Shown here piece by piece: positions 53,123 through 61,738 of a DNA stretch of 64,000 nt. The first letter of the stretch is position 1, and every line of letters starts with the position of its first letter. A model generated the notes under the pieces. It was not told the origin of the DNA. It saw only the letters and a list, made by a program, of their open reading frames with translations, and did no database searches. Source of the stretch: Pyrinomonadaceae bacterium (GTDB lineage Bacteria; Acidobacteriota; Blastocatellia; Pyrinomonadales; Pyrinomonadaceae); assembly GCA_026129865.1 (NCBI GenBank), contig JAHCHG010000005.1:124001-188000 (forward strand), written 5' to 3'. A program made the position numbers and the translations under genes.

Positions 53123-54883
53123 TTATTTATTTGCATTGAAGACAGTTTTCGCCGCCATTTTAGCAAGCTTCCACGTTCTTCCCCAATCGATCCCTTCGCT
53201 GTCGTCGCCGCGACCGAGCATTTTATCGACGAACATTTTCCGCAGATCTTTGCCTTCGCGTCGGAGCATAAATTCTTTGGCGTACGGCTTTGCCGTAAGA
53301 AAGAAATTGAATTCGGGATCGGTAACGATGCCGATGCCTTCGAGCGTCATCAGCGCGCGCATGATATATGTAAAATTCGACGGCAGACGGAACGGATAAT
53401 CATACATAACATCCGCAAGATCATAAGTAAGTTCTTTGAAATTAACGTCTTTCAGCTTCAGATCAAGATGAAATTTGAACATTCTCCGAACGACGTCGCG
53501 AACGGATTCTTCGTCCGCTCCGGGTTTGAGAAAGTCTAGCTCGATCAGATCCTGCGCAATGCCGTCGGGGTCTTTCGCGACAACATGGAAGAACGCGTCG
53601 ATCATTTTCGCCTGAAGCTTCGGTGTGATCCTGCCGACCATTCCGAAATCGAAAAACGCAAGCCGACCGTCCGGCATTACTAACAGATTTCCCGGATGCG
53701 GATCGGCGTGGAAGAAACCGTCTTCGAGCAGCTGTTTCAAATAAGTTTTTATTAATAAACGATTTACCTTTTCCGGAGAAACGCCGCGAGCGGTCAACCC
53801 TTCGATATCCGTAACCTTCGTCCCGTGGATAAACTCCATCGTCATGACCTTTTGCGTCGTTGCGTGCCAGTAGATCTTCGGGACATGAACGTTGGTCCAA
53901 TCGGCAAAATTTTCGTTAAACTTCTCGGCGTTTCGCCCTTCGGCGGCGTAATCCATTTCTTCGTGAATGGTTACGTCAAATTCGCGAAGCATTCCCGCCC
54001 AATCGGCATTTTCATTAAGGCTCGGGAAACGTTCCGCAAATTTCGCTACCTTGCGGAGAATTTCAATATCGCCTTTTATAGTTCCTTCCAGGTTAGGTCG
54101 CTGTACTTTGACCGCAACTTCTTCGCCGGTAAACAAACGCGCACGATAAACCTGCCCGAGCGAGGCAGCGGCGATCGGTTCGATCTCAAATTCCGCGTAA
54201 ACCTCGTTGATCTTTTTTCCGAATTCGAGTTCGATCCGCGCAAAAGCGATGTCATTCGAAAACGGCGGAACGCTGTCCTGAAGTTCGCCCAGCGATTTCA
54301 CGAACGGAAGCGGCAACAGATCGGCGCGCGTGCCCATCGATTGACCGATCTTAATAAACGTCGGACCGAGCTCGATCAATTGTTCCTTCAGCCAAACCGC
54401 CTGCTTTTCCTGCGTAACTTCCTTATTCTGTTCGGTTCCGATGAAAAAACGCCGCAGCAGCAGTAAGAACCAGTGGAAAAAGATCAGATAAACGCCGTAA
54501 AACTTTTCGCCCAGAACCGCAAGCCAGGTCAGCCGTCGCGCGGTTTCAAGCCGCGATTCCGCCATTTTCAGATGCTGCGCGTGATGCAGATCGTATTGAT
54601 CCAAATAGAGATACAGCGAAAGCATGCCGATAACGCGCGACACTTTGAAAAGACGCAGGTAAGCGCGCAAACCTTTATAATTCTTTTCGACATTTTCTTC
54701 CGATTCGATCAGTGCGCGCTCTTCGGCGATCAGATCTTCGTTTGAAACGAACTTGGAGATCGGCAGATCCGAGGTTTTTACCAAGTTTGTATGACCATTC
54801 GAATTTGACGGAACAGGTTCAATTGATCCGTTTCCGTTGATTTCATTTGTTTTGACCGGCAAAACGCTTTTTGTTTCCTGCAT
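53123..54883 (-). CDS. ABC1/AarF/UbiB-family atypical kinase
   Basis: The start is probably the ATG at 54883 (MQETKSVLPVK) with GGAAAG upstream; the track extends in frame to 54919. The ~40-residue N-terminus is polar. The kinase-like core shows the KxGQ motif FIKIGQSMGTRADLL, AAASLGQVYRARLFTGEEVAVKVQRP with the Ala-rich loop and Lys, then GFFHADPHPGNLLVMPDGRLAFFDFGMVG (catalytic loop and metal site, DFG). These proteins support quinone synthesis or lipid homeostasis. It stands alone, divergent from glpK. Confidence 0.88.
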   Translation of the reverse strand: MQETKSVLPVKTNEINGNGSIEPVPSNSNGHTNLVKTSDLPISKFVSNEDLIAEERALIESEENVEKNYKGLRAYLRLFKVSRVIGMLSLYLYLDQYDLHHAQHLKMAESRLETARRLTWLAVLGEKFYGVYLIFFHWFLLLLRRFFIGTEQNKEVTQEKQAVWLKEQLIELGPTFIKIGQSMGTRADLLPLPFVKSLGELQDSVPPFSNDIAFARIELEFGKKINEVYAEFEIEPIAAASLGQVYRARLFTGEEVAVKVQRPNLEGTIKGDIEILRKVAKFAERFPSLNENADWAGMLREFDVTIHEEMDYAAEGRNAEKFNENFADWTNVHVPKIYWHATTQKVMTMEFIHGTKVTDIEGLTARGVSPEKVNRLLIKTYLKQLLEDGFFHADPHPGNLLVMPDGRLAFFDFGMVGRITPKLQAKMIDAFFHVVAKDPDGIAQDLIELDFLKPGADEESVRDVVRRMFKFHLDLKLKDVNFKELTYDLADVMYDYPFRLPSNFTYIMRALMTLEGIGIVTDPEFNFFLTAKPYAKEFMLRREGKDLRKMFVDKMLGRGDDSEGIDWGRTWKLAKMAAKTVFNANK

Positions 54884-55027
54884 ATATCTTTCCCAAAATC
54901 GCCGAAACGATAATATCATTTAGAGTGCGAATGACTACAATAGTTTGCAAGCTCTAAAATTCGCTGCGTGAACCGCAAGCTTGATTAACGAAAACAGCGC
55001 TAAATTGTTCTAATTCTAAAAACTTTT

Positions 55028-56512
55028 ATGAAATACATTCTTTCATTGGATCAGGGAACGACCAGCAGCCGATCGATCGTTTTTGATCGTGAAAGCTCAA
55101 TAAAATGCTATTCGCAAAAAGAATATAAACAGATCTTTCCAAAAAGCGGATGGGTCGAACACGACCCGCTTGAAATTTGGGAATCGCAAATAGAAACCGC
55201 TGTCGAAGCTCTTCGGTCCGGTCAACTAACTGCCGCTGAGATAGCCGCCATCGGCATCACAAATCAGCGCGAAACCGCCATCGTTTGGGACAAAAATACC
55301 GGCGATCCGATCTATAACGCGATCGTCTGGCAGGACCGGCGGACGGCACGATTTTGCGACGAGATCCGCCGCGATCATGCACAGTCGATCAAAGAAAAAA
55401 CGGGATTGGAGGTCGATGCTTATTTCAGCGCAAGCAAGATCAACTGGCTGCTTGAAAATGTGGATGGCGCGCGAAAAAAGGCGGAAAACGGTGAAATTTT
55501 GTTTGGAACCGTCGACAGCTGGCTGGTCTGGAAACTGACAAGCGGCGAAAAGTATATTACAGACGTTTCAAATGCGTCGCGAACGATGCTTTTTAACATT
55601 AACTCGCTAAAATGGGATGAAGAATTGCTCGAATTATTCAAAATTCCGCGAAAGATTCTTCCGGACGTTCGAACTTCGTCGGAAGTCTACGGCGAAGTGA
55701 CGGCGGTCAAAGAACTCAACGGCATCAAGATCGCCGGAATTGCCGGCGACCAGCAAGCGGCGCTTTTCGGGCAGCTTTGCACCGAACCCGGACTTTCAAA
55801 AAACACTTATGGTACGGGTTGTTTTCTGCTGCAGAACATTGGAACGGAGCCTATTTTATCGAAAAACCGAATGCTTACAACCATTGCCTGGCAGATCGGC
55901 GACCGGTGCGAATATGCCTTAGAAGGAAGTGTATTTATCGGCGGAGCGGTCGTCCAATGGCTGCGCGATTCGCTTGGGATTATTGAAAATTCGGGCGATG
56001 TTGAAAAACTTGCAAATTCGGTGAAAGACAACGGCGGCGTGTATTTCGTTCCGGCATTCGCCGGTCTTGGCGCGCCGCATTGGGACCAGAACGCACGCGG
56101 TATGATCATCGGACTGACACGCGGAACCGGAAAGGCGCATATTGCGCGCGCCGCGGTCGAATCGATCGCGTTTCAGGTCGCCGATCTTCTTGATGCAATG
56201 CAGCGGGATTCAGGCGTCGAGTTGAAAGAACTCAGAGTTGACGGCGGCGCAAGCCGTAACGAAAATCTGCTCCAGTTTCAGGCTGATATTTTGGGAATTT
56301 CGGTCGCGCGCAGCGCGGTAACCGAAACAACAGCGCTCGGCGCAGCTTACTTAGCCGGTTTGGCGGTGGGGTTTTGGAAAAACCGGGAAGACCTGACGAA
56401 AAACTCTAGTTCTGACCGGAAATTCCGACCCAAAATGCCGACGGAACAAAGAAAAATGCTTCGCGAAACCTGGAGACGTGCGATCGAACGCGCGCTTGAC
56501 TGGGAAACGTAA
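55028..56512 (+). CDS. glpK: Glycerol kinase
   Basis: A 494-residue FGGY kinase: N-terminal phosphate loop [62 protein letters not shown] and [20 protein letters not shown], all GlpK hallmarks. It makes sn-glycerol-3-phosphate with ATP. No glpF or glpD is adjacent. Ends at a strong hairpin terminator. Confidence 0.95.
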   Translation: MKYILSLDQGTTSSRSIVFDRESSIKCYSQKEYKQIFPKSGWVEHDPLEIWESQIETAVEALRSGQLTAAEIAAIGITNQRETAIVWDKNTGDPIYNAIVWQDRRTARFCDEIRRDHAQSIKEKTGLEVDAYFSASKINWLLENVDGARKKAENGEILFGTVDSWLVWKLTSGEKYITDVSNASRTMLFNINSLKWDEELLELFKIPRKILPDVRTSSEVYGEVTAVKELNGIKIAGIAGDQQAALFGQLCTEPGLSKNTYGTGCFLLQNIGTEPILSKNRMLTTIAWQIGDRCEYALEGSVFIGGAVVQWLRDSLGIIENSGDVEKLANSVKDNGGVYFVPAFAGLGAPHWDQNARGMIIGLTRGTGKAHIARAAVESIAFQVADLLDAMQRDSGVELKELRVDGGASRNENLLQFQADILGISVARSAVTETTALGAAYLAGLAVGFWKNREDLTKNSSSDRKFRPKMPTEQRKMLRETWRRAIERALDWET

Positions 56513-56514
56513 AA

Positions 56515-56540
56515 AAAGCGGAGCCGAAAGACTCCGCTTT
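56515..56540. terminator. Hairpin terminator between glpK and the AAA+ gene
   Basis: AAAGCGGAG (56515-56523) and CTCCGCTTT (56532-56540) are perfect 9-base arms around an 8-base loop, with further A's before and T's just after. It lies between convergent genes and can serve both strands. Confidence 0.8.
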
Positions 56541-56561
56541 AAGTTTTTACTAAATACATTG

Positions 56562-57743
<1,182 letters not shown>

Positions 57744-58135
57744 TTCGTTTTTCTCCTCAGTTTTTCAGACAAAAAAACCGCTGCGGTTTTGTTAGAAAAA
57801 TGCCGTCTGTCAAAATTTGAGCAAGCCGCTTAAACTGCGGTGGATACTCGACTATATTGATGATTTCAAAAGATTTTCCGTTGGCTGAGTCGTGTGGGTT
57901 ACCGATAATTCTCGTTTATCAAGGGGATTGAGTCAAGCGGTGAATCGCCTAAGCTCTACTAACATTTCTAGCATATTGCGGCGATCAATGGCAAGAACCT
58001 TCTTCTCTGCCGCCGGTCCGTTTAAACTATCGGAACATCTTAAAATTACTTTAGTTGCCGGATTGGAATAAAAGGGAGTTCATAAAACATTACAAAACCG
58101 GGATCCGGAAAACCGCTAACGAACAGGCGAAAACA
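57744..58135. other. Divergent intergenic region before the ECF sigma gene
   Basis: About 390 bases between the AAA+ gene and the sigma factor. The last ~80 bases are open in the sigma reading frame (from a TTG at 58055) and may be coding. I see no strong hairpin and cannot name a promoter. Confidence 0.35.
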
Positions 58136-58729
58136 ATGCTTGGCAGATTAAAGGGAAAAACCGAAGAGGAACGGCTCTGGGAAGACTTTGAGCAGGAAGC
58201 GATGCCGCATTCGGCAGACCTTTTTCGCGTTGCGATGTTTTTAAAACGGGATCGCGACACGGCGGAAGACCTTGTTCAGGAAACGATGATGCAGGCGCTC
58301 AAATCGTTTCACCGGTATGAAAAAGGCACAAATTGTAAAGCCTGGATGACGACGATAATGTATCACACACATTACAAACAGCTGCGAAAACAAACCAATT
58401 TGAAGCTAGTTGCAGACACGGAAGAACAGATCGCTGCAACGTTACAATTCGAAGCGCCGATCCCGCAGCAGATAACGGATGAAGATGTTTTAAAGGCGTT
58501 GAATAATGTCCCCGATCTTTTCCGCGAAGTTGTATTGCTTTGTGATGTTGAAGGATTTTCGTATAAAGAAGTGGCTGCGTTTATGGACATTCCGATCGGA
58601 ACCGTGATGTCGCGGCTGCACCGCGGACGAAAAGTTTTACGCGGCGAACTCGCGGTTTACGCGCGAAATTACGGTATTGAACCGGACGAACCGGAAAAAG
58701 TAAAGTTAAAAGGAGGGAATTCGATATGA
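58136..58729 (+). CDS. ECF-type RNA polymerase sigma factor
   Basis: Region 2 is visible as LFRVAMFLKRDRDTAEDLVQETMMQALKSFHRYEKG, quoted in part: the RDTAEDLVQETM segment is diagnostic. Region 4 is LFREVVLLCDVEGFSYKEVA followed by PIGTVMSRLHRGRKVLR, the promoter -35 HTH. The ATG at 58136 has a weak AGGCGA upstream; a TTG at 58055 would add 27 basic residues. The stop overlaps the anti-sigma start (ATGA), so the two are made together. Confidence 0.88.
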   Translation: MLGRLKGKTEEERLWEDFEQEAMPHSADLFRVAMFLKRDRDTAEDLVQETMMQALKSFHRYEKGTNCKAWMTTIMYHTHYKQLRKQTNLKLVADTEEQIAATLQFEAPIPQQITDEDVLKALNNVPDLFREVVLLCDVEGFSYKEVAAFMDIPIGTVMSRLHRGRKVLRGELAVYARNYGIEPDEPEKVKLKGGNSI

Positions 58730-59601
58730 AATGTCAGGATTTCCGCGAATTGATCGATTCATATTTGTGCGACGAATTATTGACCGAAACGAACCACGAA
58801 GTGCTGCGGCATATTGAACATTGCCGCGATTGCAGGAACGTTACCGAAGAACGAAGGGGTTTTCGATCGAGAATGCGTGGAGCCGTCTTAAACAGCGGCG
58901 AATACACGATCTGTGACCGGTTTCGCGCAGATCTTCACGCCCGGCTGCGCGCGGCGGCTGTTCCTGCGCAATCATCGAAATCGTTTTTCCTGTTCCGAGG
59001 TTTTATTCCCGCTCTTGCAGCTGCGGCTGTTCTGCTGTTCGCGGTCGTTTTCGGGTTCTGGGTCGTTGATCGTTCGGAAAATGGTGTGCCGTCAGCTTCG
59101 ATCGACAACAAGGTCTATCCGCAGCGAATTCAGCAAATTGCGCTCGGCGATCATAAAAATTGCGCAGTAAAATATGACCTAAAAGAAGCGCCGGTCGAAA
59201 TAGATCTTGCAACTCCGCAGTTTGCACATTTGAAACAAACTGTCCTGGTTCCGTTAAAAGAAAAGTTTGGAACATGCAACTTTGTCGAATCGCATATCTG
59301 CAAATATGAAGGGCAGGAATTTACTCATCTAGTGTTCGATTACGATCAAAAAACGATGTCGGTTTTGATGATCGATCTTGAGAATTACGGCGCGTTGAAG
59401 CCGAATCAGATCGCGACACTTTCTGATCAGGGATATCAGGTTGCGCATTTTGACATCGAAAATAAGGCGGTTTTTGTTATTTCCGATCTTCCGCCGCAAA
59501 AAAATTCGCTTGCGGCTGAGGTCTTGGAAGAGCCTTTGCGAAAGCAGTTTGGTCAAAGGCAGGTCGCATATCTCCCGGCGCTCGCGGCGTATAAATACTA
59601 A
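58726..59601 (+). CDS. Zinc-finger anti-sigma factor (membrane-bound)
   Basis: A 291-residue protein. Near residue 30 the ZAS motif H-x3-C-x2-C is present (HIEHCRDC) within the zf-HC2 domain. A single membrane helix spans about residues 90-110 (PALAAAAVLLFAVVFGFWVV). The ~180-residue extracytoplasmic part is unfamiliar but Asp/Glu-rich and has two Cys (CNFVESHIC). Strong AAGGAGGG site before the ATG. It should hold the sigma factor at the membrane until an envelope signal arrives. Confidence 0.88.
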   Translation: MKCQDFRELIDSYLCDELLTETNHEVLRHIEHCRDCRNVTEERRGFRSRMRGAVLNSGEYTICDRFRADLHARLRAAAVPAQSSKSFFLFRGFIPALAAAAVLLFAVVFGFWVVDRSENGVPSASIDNKVYPQRIQQIALGDHKNCAVKYDLKEAPVEIDLATPQFAHLKQTVLVPLKEKFGTCNFVESHICKYEGQEFTHLVFDYDQKTMSVLMIDLENYGALKPNQIATLSDQGYQVAHFDIENKAVFVISDLPPQKNSLAAEVLEEPLRKQFGQRQVAYLPALAAYKY

Positions 59602-59612
59602 AAATCATGCAG

Positions 59613-59656
59613 AAAAAAAGCGTATGTCCGAACAAATTCGGACACACGCTTTTTTT
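59613..59656. terminator. Long bidirectional terminator
   Basis: AAAAAAAGCGT-x-TGTCCGAA and TTCGGACA-x-ACGCTTTTTTT form an almost perfect stem of about 20 pairs (59613-59632 with 59637-59656) around CAAA, with A- and T-runs at the ends. It lies between the convergent anti-sigma and inositol-phosphate synthase genes. Confidence 0.9.
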
Positions 59657-59670
59657 GAATTAGAAAGTTC

Positions 59671-61002
59671 TTAATCATTATCGTCCGATTCGTAATATTC
59701 ATTCCCGAGATGCGTGATCAGTTCTTCGCCCATCATATGGCGCAGAGTGTTCTTTAATTTTTTCAGCTGAATGAAAAGATCGTGTTCAGGGTAAAGTTCC
59801 GACGCGGCTTGCGGGGCTTTGAAATAGAACGAGAGCCATTCCTGAATCCCCTTCATTTCGGCGCGTTTTGCAAGATCCATAAACAGTGCCAGATCGAGTA
59901 CGAGCGGCGCCGCAAGAATCGAATCGCGGCAGAGAAAATCGATCTTGATCTGCATCGGATAACCGAGCCAGCCGAAAATATCTATGTTGTCCCAGCCTTC
60001 TTTGTTATCGCCGCGCGGCGGATAATAATTGATGCGGACAACGTGTGAAAAATCTTTATACAAGTCCGGATAAACTTCCGGCTGCAGGATCGTGTCTAAA
60101 ACCGAAAGCTTCGATTCTTCCTTTGTTTTAAAGCTTTCCGGATCGTCCAAAACCTCGCCGTCGCGGTTTCCTAAAATATTCGTCGAATACCATCCGGCAA
60201 GCCCGAGCATTCTCGCTTTCAACCCGGGAGCGATTATCGTTTTGATCAATGTTTGTCCGGTTTTGAAATCCTTTCCGCAGATCGGAACGTTTTCGCGTTC
60301 GGCAAGTTCGAGCAATGCGGGAATATCGACGGTCAAATTCGGCGCGCCGTTGGCAAAAGGAATTCCCGATTTGATCGCGGCGTAGGCATAGATCATCGAC
60401 GGAGCGATCTGCGGATCGTCGTCGTACATCGCTTTTTCAAATGCTTCGATCGATTGATGCGCGTCGGAAGCTTCAAGAAAAACCTCGGTCGAAGCCGCCC
60501 AGACAATGACCAGCCGGTCGCAGCCTTTCTCCGATTTAAAACGTTCCATGTCCGCCATCAATTGTTCGGCAAGATCCATCTTGTTCTTGCCCTGCTTGAT
60601 GTTCGTGCCGTTCAAACGTTTAACGTAATTCTGCGAAAAAACCGCCGGCATCGGCTTTAACGAATCGAGCGGTTCGCGCAGATCTTCGACCAGATATTTA
60701 TCTAAAACACCCGCGTGCAGTGCTGCTTCGTAAGCCGAATCCGGAAAAATATCCCATGCGCCGAACACAACGTCGTCTAGATCGGCGAGCGGAACAAAAT
60801 CTTTGATCTTCGGCGAACGGTTTTCCGTCCGTTTGCCAAGACGGATCGTGCCCATCTGCGTCAAACTTCCGACCGGCTCGGCATTTCCTTTACGAATCGC
60901 CTCAACTCCCGCCACAACCGTCGTGCTGACGGCACCCAAACCGACCAGCAAAATTCCCAACTTACCGTTCGCCGGCGCCACATCAATCCCGTTTTTACTC
61001 AT
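59671..61002 (-). CDS. ino1: myo-Inositol-1-phosphate synthase
   Basis: A 443-residue MIPS-family enzyme: NAD-binding opening KLGILLVGLGAVSTTVVAGV, then GSLTQMGTIRLGKRTE, VIVWAASTEVF, FANGAPNLTVDIPALLELAE, CGKDFKTGQTLIKTIIAPGL and LGLAGWYSTNILGNRDGEVL, all family landmarks. It turns glucose-6-phosphate into inositol-1-phosphate. Inositol could serve phosphatidylinositol or a soluble solute; no such pathway gene is adjacent. Confidence 0.92.
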   Translation of the reverse strand: MSKNGIDVAPANGKLGILLVGLGAVSTTVVAGVEAIRKGNAEPVGSLTQMGTIRLGKRTENRSPKIKDFVPLADLDDVVFGAWDIFPDSAYEAALHAGVLDKYLVEDLREPLDSLKPMPAVFSQNYVKRLNGTNIKQGKNKMDLAEQLMADMERFKSEKGCDRLVIVWAASTEVFLEASDAHQSIEAFEKAMYDDDPQIAPSMIYAYAAIKSGIPFANGAPNLTVDIPALLELAERENVPICGKDFKTGQTLIKTIIAPGLKARMLGLAGWYSTNILGNRDGEVLDDPESFKTKEESKLSVLDTILQPEVYPDLYKDFSHVVRINYYPPRGDNKEGWDNIDIFGWLGYPMQIKIDFLCRDSILAAPLVLDLALFMDLAKRAEMKGIQEWLSFYFKAPQAASELYPEHDLFIQLKKLKNTLRHMMGEELITHLGNEYYESDDND

Positions 61003-61182
61003 TTAATTGCAATTCTCCGATATGAATAGAAATGTGAATGATAACGTTACGCATTTGTTAAGGCAAACGAGCTTAGATAATGATTGAAGAAATCAGCTTT
61101 CGCATAAGTGGATCGCTTGAGATGGACTGTTTGGAATCGAAAAAATATGAAGACGAAACAAATAGCTCATAAACACACTAAC

Positions 61183-61231
61183 CGCGAAAAATTATTAATT
61201 GTTAATTAGAAATTACTAATTGATTTTCGCG
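61183..61231. repeat. AT-rich inverted repeat with CGCGAAAA ends
   Basis: CGCGAAAA (61183-61190) and TTTTCGCG (61224-61231) are perfect arms; the 33 bases between are nearly all A/T and contain a second small palindrome (AATTAG/CTAATT). It lies about 180 bases upstream of ino1 on the side its promoter should be, and is followed on the plus strand by nine A's. Operator, cruciform or remnant of a mobile element are all possible. Confidence 0.5.
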
Positions 61232-61383
61232 AAAAAAAAATTGAGGTTTCCGAATTTCATATTCAGAAAATGGAGCTTTTGCAGGCATGAGTTGTATTAA
61301 ACCGCCGCGGTATCAGAAAGAAAAATTTTCCGGAATAACGCCCCGGTCATCGCAATGACGACTCGAATACCAGTCGAACACGC

Positions 61384-61700
61384 TCAACGCCTGATCGTGC
61401 TCTCAATATCTTTCACTTCGTTTTCGGCTTCCTTTAAGTATTTGTCGTCGTATTCGCTCAATTTTCCTTCACTCTTTAGATTATAAAGAGCCGAAAGTCC
61501 TTCGCCTTTGTTCGCCGGCGCCTGCAACGACGGCGTTCCGGTTTCGTTTTACACAATTCTCCGCGCGCTAAGAAAATGTTTTCGGACACGTCGTACCGGA
61601 CAGTCCCGTAAAATATCGCATTATATCTGCCGCAACATTTTCCGCCGACGAATTTCGTGTTTCGGGCTCCTTGCGCGGCGCCTTCCAGAGGAATCAGCTG
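61384..61700 (-). pseudogene. Decayed remnant of a Ser/Thr kinase-TPR gene
   Basis: On the minus strand two blocks resemble the intact kinase gene just upstream. Block one (about 61690-61570) reads KAPRKEPETRNSSAENVA then ADIMRYFTGLSG and ends in TAG; the intact protein has KALRKEPERRYSSASNFA then EDIKRHLRGLPV. Block two (61548-61384) reads LKSEGKLSEYDDKYLKEAEN and ends in TGA; the intact C-terminus has MKNEGKLGAFDDKLFPEIET. Stops interrupt both blocks and the whole TPR middle is gone. This fits a tandem duplicate that has lost its centre and decayed. Confidence 0.7.
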
Positions 61701-61738
61701 CGAAAAATGGAATACGGCAGATAAGACGAAACGCGAAG

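Noticed and set aside
53825..54466. A 213-codon plus-strand open frame
   Set aside because: It is antisense to the AarF/UbiB gene, whose kinase motifs are unmistakable; the plus-strand product has no recognisable sequence.
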